Assembly (NCBI GenBank): GCA_021817025.1
Contig: JAKAWF010000034.1
Location: 1-16,736 of the forward strand
Direction of reading: 5' to 3'
DNA from: a bacterium
GTDB taxonomy: Bacteria; Chloroflexota; Dormibacteria; UBA8260; Bog-877
Length of the DNA stretch: 16,736 nt
Numbering within the stretch: the stretch's first letter is position 1; every line of letters starts with the position of its first letter. The notes below the pieces were generated by a model. The model worked only from the letters and a program-made list of their open reading frames with translations, did no database searches and was not told the origin of the DNA. Below, piece by piece: positions 1 through 9,536 of this stretch. The translations under genes and the position numbers were made by a program.

Positions 1-126
1 AGAGCTGCTCGGCCGAAGTCCGTACAACCCCTGCCTACGGCAAGGGCCGCCTAAGCGATGGGCAGCTCGCGAGACAGCAGGGGCGAGACGGGAATCCCCC
101 GGCTTCAGCCGTGGGGAGGAGGTCAA
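1..126 (+). mobile_element. Right end of a TnpB-type (IS200/IS605 or IS607) element, partial
   Basis: The stretch ends in a compact GC hairpin (96-116) followed by a GAGGAGGTCAA-like tail (116-126). From memory this resembles the conserved right ends of bacterial and archaeal TnpB-carrying elements, where an AATCCCC...GGGGAGG hairpin precedes TCAA at the element boundary. The rest of the element, including most of tnpB, would lie left of the window on the + strand. The reading frame that starts at base 1 stops at 52-54 (TAA). The other two frames stay open through the hairpin, so the TnpB C-terminus cannot be assigned. The inferred boundary lies about 11 bp from the stop codon of the membrane-protein gene at 137-643. 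IS605 and IS607 families cannot be separated from this fragment. Confidence 0.55.
88..126 (+). ncRNA. Candidate 3' scaffold end of an omega (re)RNA
   Basis: The hairpin pairs C96-C99 with G113-G116 and C100-C103 with G108-G111, with T112 bulged and loop TTCA (104-107). In TnpB elements the right end is transcribed as the guide-RNA scaffold, and the guide is read from flanking DNA just past the boundary. Here the guide would start near 127. This rests on the hairpin plus family knowledge; most of the scaffold lies outside the window, and no transcription evidence is visible. Confidence 0.35.
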
Positions 127-136
127 GAAGGTTGCC

Positions 137-643
137 TCAGCGCCGGCCGCCGCGATTCAGCCCCAGGATGAGGCCCATGGGCACGACCACCCCGAGGAAA
201 CCGGTCACCACCGCGATCCCATTGGGAAGCTGCTTGGGATTGGCCATGCCGACGTAGGAGAAGATGGCCGAGAGGGCCGCGATCACCACGATCCCCACGA
301 TGGCCAGGATCAGCACCCAGTTCTCGTTCTCGGGGCGGCTGATGATGAAGTCCGGCCAGCGGCTTCGAATGTACCGGTACACGTTGATCCCACTCAGGCT
401 GTTCAGGATGAGGGCGCTGATCACAGCGCTCACCGCCACCCCCCAGCGGAAGGCACTCAACTGAGAGATGACCCAGGCAGAGAAGTTGACCACCAGGAGG
501 CCGATCGGGGTGGCCAGACCGATGGCCGGCAGGGCGCACGAGCGCCAATCCCGAGGCAGCGGAATGAAAATCCCGTTCTGGACCGCGCTCCGGCTGCGAC
601 GGAGGCGACTCACCCGACCCGTACCGCTACTCTCAGCATCCAA
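137..643 (-). CDS. Hypothetical four-helix membrane protein
   Basis: I do not recognise a family. The 168-residue product has a basic N-terminus (residues 10-32) and four hydrophobic stretches near residues 36-58, 66-84, 99-121 and 132-152. The second and third are separated by a polar loop with an RYIRSRWPDF segment. It ends with a short basic tail (NRGGRR). The only start that keeps the full length is TTG at 643, with a weak AAGAG-like sequence upstream; a GTG at 613 (residue 11) is an alternative that removes no membrane helix. The gene is divergent from the MarP-like protease (97 bp between starts). Its stop lies about 11 bp from the inferred end of the TnpB element, so the original C-terminus may have been altered by that insertion. 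Function is not assignable. Confidence 0.6.
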   Translation of the reverse strand: MDAESSGTGRVSRLRRSRSAVQNGIFIPLPRDWRSCALPAIGLATPIGLLVVNFSAWVISQLSAFRWGVAVSAVISALILNSLSGINVYRYIRSRWPDFIISRPENENWVLILAIVGIVVIAALSAIFSYVGMANPKQLPNGIAVVTGFLGVVVPMGLILGLNRGGRR

Positions 644-740
644 ACTCTTACTTGCATATCAAGGGGTCCCTCCAGCATTGTGGCGGAGTTCTGGAGAGGC
701 CCATCGCAGGTTCCGGTGATCGCATGATGGCAGGAGGACC

Positions 741-1919
741 GTGGATCTAGTCGACCTGGTGATCATTCTGGCCCTCGCCTACGCCGCTGTGACGGGCTAC
801 CGGCGGGGCTTCACCTACTCTGTCTTCTCCTTGGTGGGCCTGCTGGTCGGGCTCGGCGTGGGTTCCTTCGTGGCCACCACCGTCCCTCCCCTGCTGCACG
901 GATACAGCGGGACCATACGCACCGTCCTGGCGGTGGGATTCCTGCTCGCCTTCGCCGTCCTGGGCGATGCCCTGGGAGGGCTGCTGGGAGCTCGCCTCAG
1001 GACCACGGCGCTGCGGAGGAGACTCGGCGCGCTTGACTCGGTGGCCGGGTCGGCGTGGGGACTGCTGATCGTGCTGGTGGTGAGCTGGTACCTCGGCTTG
1101 GTCTTCGAGCAGGGCCCCATCCAGCCCCTGGCCGCGCAGATTCAGGAATCCACCGTCTTGCGGGCGCTGACCCGCTATCTTCCCGCCGGGCCGGCCTGGC
1201 TCGGCGACCTCCAGCACGTCTTCACCGATGTCCCCTTCCCGGAGGTCTTCGCCAACCTGGTTCCACCGCTGCCCGGCCCGGTGCAACTGCCGGGGGCCCT
1301 GAGTGGCGACGCCGCCATCACCCAGGCCGCGGCCGAGACGGTGAAGGTGGTCAGCGTGGGGTGCGGTGGCCTGATCGAGGGCAGCGCGTTCCCGATCGCC
1401 ACCGACGTTCTGGTCACCAATGCCCACGTGGTGGCGGGCACCCACGGAACCACAGTGGCCGTGCCGGGGCGCCCCCATTCGCTGCCGGCGGAGGTGATCT
1501 TCTACGACCCCCGCACGGATCTGTCACTACTGCTGGTGCCGGGGCTGAACCTCCCTCCCCTGCAGTTTGCCGGCTCCGCGCCCAGGGGCACCCAGGGCGC
1601 CGTGATCGGGTATCCGGGGGGCGGGAGAGAGCAGGTCGTGGGCGCCGCCGTGCAGGGGCAGATCCAGGCGGTGGGGAGGGACATCTACGCCACCAGCCTG
1701 GTGAGCCGCCAGATCTACATCCTCCAGGCCTCGGTGATCCCGGGCAACTCCGGCGGCCCCTTCGTCAACCTGCGGGGTCAGGTGCTGGGCGTGGTCTTCG
1801 CCAAGTCCCTGGTGACCACCAACCAGGGCTACGCCCTGACCGCGGCGCAGGTGATCCCGGACATCAACCAGGGGGACCGCAATCGGGCCCCGGTGTCGAC
1901 CGAGGCCTGCGTCCAGTAG
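741..1919 (+). CDS. marP: MarP-like membrane-anchored serine protease (CvpA + trypsin-like)
   Basis: An N-terminal CvpA/colicin-V-production-like domain with about four membrane helices (residues 1-120) is followed by a linker and a chymotrypsin-fold protease domain (about 195-392). The catalytic triad is readable: H229 in VTNAHVVAG, D260 in DPRTDLSLL and S337 in IPGNSGGP. Length (392 residues) and triad spacing closely match mycobacterial MarP (Rv3671c), a periplasmic protease needed for acid and oxidative stress survival. C208, before the protease core, and C390, at the extreme C-terminus, sit where MarP has its stabilising disulfide. The GTG start at 741 has AGGAGG at 732-737, a short 3-nt spacing. 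It is probably transcribed alone: the MarR gene downstream has its own operator. The protease domain should act outside the membrane on cell-wall proteins; its substrate is not deducible here. Confidence 0.92.
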   Translation: MDLVDLVIILALAYAAVTGYRRGFTYSVFSLVGLLVGLGVGSFVATTVPPLLHGYSGTIRTVLAVGFLLAFAVLGDALGGLLGARLRTTALRRRLGALDSVAGSAWGLLIVLVVSWYLGLVFEQGPIQPLAAQIQESTVLRALTRYLPAGPAWLGDLQHVFTDVPFPEVFANLVPPLPGPVQLPGALSGDAAITQAAAETVKVVSVGCGGLIEGSAFPIATDVLVTNAHVVAGTHGTTVAVPGRPHSLPAEVIFYDPRTDLSLLLVPGLNLPPLQFAGSAPRGTQGAVIGYPGGGREQVVGAAVQGQIQAVGRDIYATSLVSRQIYILQASVIPGNSGGPFVNLRGQVLGVVFAKSLVTTNQGYALTAAQVIPDINQGDRNRAPVSTEACVQ

Positions 1920-1945
1920 GGGCGTCTGTTCGGGGTCCGTTGTAC

Positions 1946-1971
1946 TTAGGCTATCTAATTAGTTAGACTAA
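1946..1971 (+). promoter_or_regulatory. Palindromic operator, probable MarR autoregulatory site
   Basis: This is a 26-bp imperfect palindrome with 11 of 13 base pairs matched: outer TTAG/CTAA arms around a perfect central CTAATTAG (1955-1962). It is AT-rich in a GC-rich window and ends 4 bp before the MarR start codon. MarR proteins usually bind such palindromes over their own promoters, so autorepression of the marR-MFS unit, relieved by a ligand, is the natural inference. Confidence 0.75.
1964..1969 (+). promoter_or_regulatory. Putative -10 element (TAGACT) for a leaderless marR transcript
   Basis: TAGACT fits a TANNNT -10 and lies inside the palindrome. Transcription would begin about 7 bp downstream, at or next to the A of the ATG at 1976, and no Shine-Dalgarno sequence is present. 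A weak TTGTAC (1940-1945) lies 18 bp upstream. Repressor bound to the palindrome would cover this element. Confidence 0.4.
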
Positions 1972-1975
1972 GCAA

Positions 1976-2458
1976 ATGACGAATGCCCGCTCCCCTGTCC
2001 CGCCCGCTTCCGAGTCGCCGGCCGCCCCGGACACCGCGGAGACGGAGCTCAGCCAACGGCTGCCCACGGTGATGACCCTGCTGGGGCGCAGCCTTCGCCA
2101 CGCCTACGGACCGCTGGGAGTCAGTCCGGGCTGGTACCCAGTGCTCAACTCGCTGCTCCGTCAGCCCGCCACCACCGTCTCCGAGCTGGCCGGCCGGGAA
2201 CGAGTCAGAGTCCCTTCAATGACGGCCATCGTCAACCAGATGGAGGCCGAGGGACTGGTCACCAAAGGACCCGATCCAGCCGATCGGCGCTGCGTGCGGA
2301 TCTCGCTCACCCCCGCCGGGGTCCAGGTCGCCCACGCTGCCAGAGCCGCTCGCAGCCAGTGGTTCGCGACCCGACTCGACCGGCTCTCACGCTCCGAGGC
2401 GGTGGCGATCAGCCGCGCGCTCCCGGCGCTGGAACACCTGGTCGAGGCCCTGGAATGA
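1976..2458 (+). CDS. MarR-family transcriptional regulator
   Basis: This 160-residue protein has the MarR winged-helix layout. After a Pro/Ala-rich N-terminal extension (1-20) come a dimerisation helix (about 22-45), the helix-turn-helix (about 65-92, TTVSELAGRERV then MTAIVNQMEAEGLV) and the wing with the hallmark DPADRRCVRISLTPAG (D103, R104, R105). C-terminal dimer helices follow. It lies just after a palindromic operator, and its TGA overlaps the ATG of the MFS gene (ATGA at 2455-2458), so the pair is co-transcribed and translationally coupled. The inferred role is repression of its own transcription unit until a toxic ligand binds. No cysteine redox switch of the OhrR type is evident at the N-terminus; the only cysteine is in the wing. 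The ligand is unknown. Confidence 0.93.
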   Translation: MTNARSPVPPASESPAAPDTAETELSQRLPTVMTLLGRSLRHAYGPLGVSPGWYPVLNSLLRQPATTVSELAGRERVRVPSMTAIVNQMEAEGLVTKGPDPADRRCVRISLTPAGVQVAHAARAARSQWFATRLDRLSRSEAVAISRALPALEHLVEALE

Positions 2459-3747
2459 GGGCCAAGCTGAGCGCGCGCGGCGTCACCGTACGCACCTTTC
2501 AGGCCCTCTCGACCAGGAACTACCGGTACTTCTTCGGCGGCCAGCTGATCTCGGTGACGGGTAGCTGGCTGCAGAGCACCGCCCAGGCCTGGCTGATCCT
2601 GGAACTGACCCACTCCGCCTTCATGCTGGGCCTGCTGGTGATGGTTCAGTTCCTGCCCAACCTGCTCCTGCAGCCGTTCGGGGGGGTGGTGGCCGACCGG
2701 TTCCCCAAGCGGGCCCTGCTGCTGGGGACCCAGAGCGCGTTCGCGATCGTGGCCGGGATCCTGGGGGTGACCGTAGGCATGGGGGTGGTGCAGGTCTGGG
2801 AAGTTTTCGTGGTGGTGCTCGCCTTCGGGTTGATCAACGTGGTCGACGGGCCGACCCGGCAGGCCTTCGTACCCGAGATGGTGGGCGCAGACCAGCTTCC
2901 CAACGCGGTCGCCCTCAACTCCACCGTCTTCAACGCGGCCAGGGTGGTGGGCCCGGCGGTGGGCGGAGTCCTGATCGCAACCGTCGGCACCGCCCTCTGC
3001 TTCGACCTCAACGCCATCTCGTATCTGGCCGTGATCGCGGCCCTCTACATGATGCATCCCGAGGAGCTCCACCTCATCAAGCGCGCCGGCAAGGAGGTGC
3101 TGGGTACCCTGGCCCAGATCCGGGAAGGAGCCGCCTACACGATCCGGACGCCGGAGGTGCGCCTGGTGGTGGTGCTGATGCTGGTGGTGGGGACGTTCTC
3201 CTACAACTTCTCGGTCCTGATCCCGGCTCTTGCTCGCAACGGACTGCACTCCGGCGCCACCACGTTCGGCCTGCTCAGCGCGGCCCTGGGGGTGGGCGCC
3301 CTGGCGGGTGCCCTGGGGGTCGCCTACGTCGGCAGGGCGACGGTGCCCGCGCTCCTGGTCGGCTGCGGCATCTTCGGAGCCTTCCTGGCCCTGGCCGGTC
3401 AGGCCACGGCTCTGGGCCCGGCCGTGGGACTGCTGATGGCGACTGGGATCGGCATGATCGTGTACTCCGCGATGTCGAACAGCATCATCCAGCTCTACAC
3501 CCCGGCCCACCTGCGGGGGCGGGTGATGGCGCTCTACCTGTGGGTCTTCATGGGCACCACTCCAATCGGCAGCCCCCTCACCGGCCTGATCGAGCAGGAC
3601 TGGGGAAGCCGGGCCGCGATGACGGTGGCCGGAGTGGTCGCTGTGGGCACCGCGATCGGAGGCGCGATCTGGTGGGCCCGTCGCCGGCGCCCCACCGGCG
3701 ACTACTCGGCTCCCTTGGGCCCTCTCGCCGAGGCGCCGACGGCGTGA
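2455..3747 (+). CDS. MFS efflux transporter (EntS / MFS_3-like)
   Basis: The 430-residue product is hydrophobic with about twelve predicted helices. MFS motif A-like GGVVADRFPKR (about 76-86) lies between helices 2 and 3. The segment around 127-185 (DGPTRQAFVPEMV, then ARVVGPAVGG) is characteristic of the EntS-like exporter group, and a second motif A-like HLRGRVMALY follows near 352-361. The ATG at 2455 overlaps the marR stop and has GAGG at 2444-2447 with 7-nt spacing. A longer frame back to 2359 is only read-through inside marR. Pairing with a MarR repressor suggests drug or metabolite export across the inner membrane; the substrate cannot be told. The last 46 bp overlap the 3' end of the convergent enoyl reductase gene. 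Confidence 0.92.
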   Translation: MRAKLSARGVTVRTFQALSTRNYRYFFGGQLISVTGSWLQSTAQAWLILELTHSAFMLGLLVMVQFLPNLLLQPFGGVVADRFPKRALLLGTQSAFAIVAGILGVTVGMGVVQVWEVFVVVLAFGLINVVDGPTRQAFVPEMVGADQLPNAVALNSTVFNAARVVGPAVGGVLIATVGTALCFDLNAISYLAVIAALYMMHPEELHLIKRAGKEVLGTLAQIREGAAYTIRTPEVRLVVVLMLVVGTFSYNFSVLIPALARNGLHSGATTFGLLSAALGVGALAGALGVAYVGRATVPALLVGCGIFGAFLALAGQATALGPAVGLLMATGIGMIVYSAMSNSIIQLYTPAHLRGRVMALYLWVFMGTTPIGSPLTGLIEQDWGSRAAMTVAGVVAVGTAIGGAIWWARRRRPTGDYSAPLGPLAEAPTA

Positions 3748-4505
3748 TGCCCGCCGTCCACGTGGATGATCTCCCCGGTCGTGGCCGGGAAGTAGTCTGA
3801 GAGAAGCGCCACCACCGCCTTTCCGACGGGGTCTGAATTGCGCGCATCCCACCCCAGCGGAGCCTGCTCCGCGAAGACCTCCGGGAACCGGGAGAATCCC
3901 GGGATTCCCTTGGCTGCGGTGGTGAAGGTGGGACCGGCCGAGACCGCGTTGACGCGGATCCGACGCGGCCCCAGGTACTGGGCCAGATAGCGGACCACCG
4001 CCTCCAGCGCCGCCTTGGACACCCCCATCCAGTCGTACCCGGGCCAGGCCACGGTGGCGTCGAAGTCCAGCGTCACGACGCTGCCCCCGGTGCCCGGCAT
4101 CAGGGGCGCCAGCGCCACTGCCAGCTGCTGCAGGGAATAGGCGCTGATGCGCAGCGCGGTGGCGGCGGACTCCCAGGGAGTGGCCAGGAAGGCGCCGCCC
4201 AGGGCATCCCCGGGTGCGAAGGCCACCCCATGGACGATCCCGTCCAGCTGAAGTCCACGCCCGGTGAGCTCCGCGGCCAGGGCCTCGAAGTGGTGATCCT
4301 GGGCCACGTCCAGCTCCAGCACCTCAGGCCTGGGGGAGAGTCTGGCCGCGCTGCGCTCGGTCAGCCGCATCGCCCTCCCAAAGGAAGTCAGCAGCACCTC
4401 GGCCCCATCGGCCTGGGCCTGACGGGCGACGGCAAAAGGTAGCGAGGCGGGGGTCAACACCCCGGTCACCAGGATCCGCTTGTCGGAGAGGAGCATGGTT
4501 GGCAA
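3702..4505 (-). CDS. fabI: InhA-type enoyl-[acyl-carrier-protein] reductase (NADH)
   Basis: This is a short-chain dehydrogenase-fold protein of 267 residues, the size of FabI/InhA. It should reduce the trans-2-enoyl-ACP double bond in the last step of type II fatty-acid elongation. The N-terminal KRILVTGVLTPASLPFAVA is the NAD-binding start. Catalytic Y157 and K164 lie in GYDWMGVSKAALE, very like the InhA Y158/K165 motif, and ALLSDYFPATTGEIIHVDGG matches the InhA C-terminal region. The residue equivalent to InhA S94, a site linked to isoniazid resistance, reads as G93. TTG at 4505 has GAGG (4514-4517) 8 nt upstream; ATG at 4496 fits the InhA N-terminus but lacks a ribosome site. The gene is divergent from the LCP gene and converges on the MFS gene, with a 46-bp overlap. 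Confidence 0.92.
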   Translation of the reverse strand: MPTMLLSDKRILVTGVLTPASLPFAVARQAQADGAEVLLTSFGRAMRLTERSAARLSPRPEVLELDVAQDHHFEALAAELTGRGLQLDGIVHGVAFAPGDALGGAFLATPWESAATALRISAYSLQQLAVALAPLMPGTGGSVVTLDFDATVAWPGYDWMGVSKAALEAVVRYLAQYLGPRRIRVNAVSAGPTFTTAAKGIPGFSRFPEVFAEQAPLGWDARNSDPVGKAVVALLSDYFPATTGEIIHVDGGHHAVGASARGPKGAE

Positions 4506-4563
4506 GGGTAACGCCTCGGGGTGGGGGACGAAGGTTCAGTTGCCTGAGGGCGCGCTCGGCCGG

Positions 4564-4583
4564 GCAGGCTACAATTTGCCTGC
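4564..4583 (+). promoter_or_regulatory. Putative -10 (TACAAT) inside an inverted repeat before the LCP gene
   Basis: GCAGGC (4564-4569) and GCCTGC (4578-4583) form a perfect 6-bp inverted repeat around an 8-nt centre that contains TACAAT (4570-4575), a five-of-six match to a -10 box. The ATG follows directly at 4584, about where transcription would start, and there is no Shine-Dalgarno sequence, so the mRNA may be leaderless. A further TTGCCTG copy lies at 4540-4546. No good -35 is seen at the normal spacing. The repeat could be a repressor site. Confidence 0.45.
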
Positions 4584-5633
4584 ATGGCTGCCGGGACCAA
4601 GCCAAGGCGCCGCCGCGCCGGGCTATCGACCCACAAATCGTCCTTCTCATGGGGCCGGCATCGGACGCTCCTGGCGTTCCTGGTGGTGCTTGGCTTTGCC
4701 GTCTCCGGGCTGAGCGGCGTGGTGGCCTACTTCCTGCCGGCGGTGACGACCGCCTTCCACGTCACCGGCCAGGCGACCACCGGCAAGGGAGGCTCCAACG
4801 GCCACGCCGGAGGGGCCATCCACGCGACGGCCACCCCTCCCCCTCCGGGAGCGCCCTTCACGGTGCTGCTGCTTGGCTCCGACAACGACGCCAAGTTCGT
4901 GGCCGGCCAGGTCCTGACCCAGACGATGATCCTGGTCCGGGTCGACCCCCAGACCCACAAGGCAGTGATGCTCTCCATCCCCCGCGACCTGTGGGTTCCG
5001 ATCGCGAGTGGAGGCAGCGCCAAGATCGACGCCGCCTACCTCGACGGCGGCGCCACCGACGCCATCCAGACCGTCGAGAACAACTTCGGAGTCGCGGTCA
5101 ACTACTGGGCCTGGATCGGGCTCGGCGGGCTGGTGCAGCTGGTCAACCAGCTGGGCGGGGTCGACGTGATCGCGCAGATGCCTATCCTGGACGACCAGTA
5201 CCCCTACGACCTGACCGGCAACAACCCCTACGCCAACCAGCGGATCGCGGTGCTGCCGGGGCCGCAACGGCTCAACGGAGTGAACGCCCTGACCTACGTG
5301 CGCTCCCGGCATGGGGACATCCTCGAGGACATCGCCCGCTCCCAGAAGCAGCAGCAGCTGCTGGTGGACATCAAGGACGCCGCCAAGCACTTGAACCTGG
5401 CCGACATCCCCCGCATCGCCAGTTCCCTTGGGAGCGAGATCCGCACCAATATGTCGCTCACGCAGCTGAGTTCGATCGCGGCCCTGGCCAAGGACTTCAG
5501 CAACGGCGGGGTCACCCAGATCGTGATGCTGAGCCAGGACTACAGCAGCCAGACGATCAAAGGGGAGGCCGCCCTGGTGCCCAACTGGCCGGCGATCAAC
5601 GCCTTGTTCGCCCAGTACTTCCCAACCGCATGA
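4584..5633 (+). CDS. LytR-CpsA-Psr (LCP) family glycopolymer phosphotransferase
   Basis: LCP enzymes transfer lipid-linked glycopolymers to peptidoglycan on the outer face of the membrane. This 349-residue protein has a basic cytoplasmic N-terminus (1-27), one membrane anchor (about 28-51), a Gly/Thr/Pro-rich spacer (60-90) and the LCP domain (91-345). Visible motifs are LLLGSDND (D100, D102), MLSIPRD (R134, D135), and YVRSRHGD with DIARSQKQQQ (R240, R242, D249, R252), which form the pyrophosphate and metal site in known members. The usual SDT preceding MMLV reads TQT here (Q113 replaces Asp). ATG 4584 seems to be the first transcribed codon or close to it. The stop overlaps the next gene's ATG (ATGA at 5630-5633), implying coupled expression. 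The glycopolymer substrate is unknown. Confidence 0.93.
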   Translation: MAAGTKPRRRRAGLSTHKSSFSWGRHRTLLAFLVVLGFAVSGLSGVVAYFLPAVTTAFHVTGQATTGKGGSNGHAGGAIHATATPPPPGAPFTVLLLGSDNDAKFVAGQVLTQTMILVRVDPQTHKAVMLSIPRDLWVPIASGGSAKIDAAYLDGGATDAIQTVENNFGVAVNYWAWIGLGGLVQLVNQLGGVDVIAQMPILDDQYPYDLTGNNPYANQRIAVLPGPQRLNGVNALTYVRSRHGDILEDIARSQKQQQLLVDIKDAAKHLNLADIPRIASSLGSEIRTNMSLTQLSSIAALAKDFSNGGVTQIVMLSQDYSSQTIKGEAALVPNWPAINALFAQYFPTA

Positions 5634-6655
5634 GCGGACGTCAGTTGGTCGCCACCCTGGCCACCTTGGGCCTCATGGCCCTCTTCGGCTTTGGCGTCTG
5701 GACGGTCCTGGGCACCCTCCAGACCAAGGTTTCCACGGTCACCGACCCCACTCAGCAGCAGGCCCTGGTCGACCTGCCCGGCACTGTGGTGGTGGCGCAG
5801 GGAGGCTCGCTGTACAGTCTCCACGGCCTCGGCTTCACCAGGCTGAACACCGCTCCCGGCGACTGGGTGCAGGTCGCACCCGGACCCAACGGCGACCTGC
5901 TGGCGGTGGACAAGGGCAACGGCTATTCCAATGTCATGCTGCTCAATCCCCAGGGCCAGACCATCCGCCTGCTGCTGCAGGAGAGCTCCGCGCAGTTCTT
6001 CAACAACCACTTCGCCTACTACCCGCGGCTCAGCGCCAACGGCCAGACCCTCTTCTACGCCTGGAACTGGGTCGATCCCTACGCCAACTACAACGTCGAC
6101 TTCGAGATCCAGGCGGTGCCGCTGGCCAACCCCGGTCTGACCCCAACCCAATGGAGCATCCCCAACAACTACCAGGGCGGGGACGTCGAGCCCCTGCCGC
6201 TCGCCAAGGGGGGCCTGCTGTACGCGAAATATGCGGTTGACTCCACCACCGGCGCCACCTACTCCCAGTTGGTCTTTGTCGCCTCGCCCGAGGGTCAGCT
6301 CACCTACCTCACCACCCCGGCCCAGAACTGCAGCGAAGCCGCCATCAACCCCCAGGGCACCGAGCTGGCGATGATCTGCACCGACAATCAGACCCAGACC
6401 AGCACCCTGCAGGTGGCCAGCTGGAACGGATCGGCGCTGGGGGCTCCGCGGGTGCTGTCGGCCGGCCCCATGGCGGCGATGCCCACCTGGTCGCCGGACG
6501 GCAAGAGCCTCATCTTCATGGATCCTCTGCAGCGCAGCTATCCCTTCCAGCTGTGGTGGATCCCGGGCGCCGCCACCAGCAAACCCGGGGCACCCCAACA
6601 GGTCACCCAGAACCTGGATCTGACCGCAACCTCAGCCCCGGTCTGGTACCCGTAG
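5630..6655 (+). CDS. Membrane-anchored TolB-like (PD40) beta-propeller protein
   Basis: The 341-residue product starts with one hydrophobic anchor (about 6-28) and continues as an extracytoplasmic domain of beta-propeller repeats. PD40/WD40-like turns are readable as RLSANGQTLFYAW (about 133-145), NPQGTELAMIC (about 240-250) and WSPDGKSLIFM (about 286-296). The start overlaps the LCP stop by four bases and no ribosome site is visible, so translation probably depends on LCP translation. Frames open further upstream are only the shifted reading of the LCP gene. The context suggests an accessory or scaffold for the LCP enzyme at the outer membrane face, but that is inference; no catalytic residues are apparent. 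The gene converges with the glucosidase, with 22 bp between stops. Confidence 0.82.
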   Translation: MSGRQLVATLATLGLMALFGFGVWTVLGTLQTKVSTVTDPTQQQALVDLPGTVVVAQGGSLYSLHGLGFTRLNTAPGDWVQVAPGPNGDLLAVDKGNGYSNVMLLNPQGQTIRLLLQESSAQFFNNHFAYYPRLSANGQTLFYAWNWVDPYANYNVDFEIQAVPLANPGLTPTQWSIPNNYQGGDVEPLPLAKGGLLYAKYAVDSTTGATYSQLVFVASPEGQLTYLTTPAQNCSEAAINPQGTELAMICTDNQTQTSTLQVASWNGSALGAPRVLSAGPMAAMPTWSPDGKSLIFMDPLQRSYPFQLWWIPGAATSKPGAPQQVTQNLDLTATSAPVWYP

Positions 6656-6677
6656 GCCAAGCGCCAGTCGGCAGCGG

Positions 6678-9323
<2,646 letters not shown>

Positions 9324-9536
9324 TCGTCGATTCTCGCAGCTCAAGCCCGCGCCGAGTCGCAGCCCGGCCCCAGAGCCGGAGGCCCCAGGCGACCTGAAAG
9401 CCGTCGGGCCCCGCCTCAGCTGGTCGCGGCGGCGACTCCGGGGCCACCAGCGGCAGCCTCCATGCGTGACCAGATCTGCCCGGCGGTGGCCAGTCCCAGG
9501 TGCGATGCTGGTCAGACAGCCACCATGGAGGTTCCC
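9324..9536. promoter_or_regulatory. Divergent intergenic region between glucosidase and methyltransferase
   Basis: These 213 bp should carry promoters for both flanking genes, but no convincing -35/-10 pair is visible. A separated inverted repeat, TGACCAG (9467-9473) and CTGGTCA (9508-9514), lies 23 bp before the methyltransferase start. With a 34-bp gap it may be chance. Confidence 0.3.

Noticed and set aside
2161..3852. 563-codon minus-strand frame opposite marR and the MFS gene
   Set aside because: It is rich in Gly/Arg/His/Gln with no domain, and opposes two clear genes. It is a GC-driven shadow.
4499..5629. Extension of the propeller protein frame back through the LCP gene (718 codons)
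   Set aside because: This part is a shifted reading of the LCP gene. The propeller protein's membrane anchor begins at ATG 5630, which overlaps the LCP stop.
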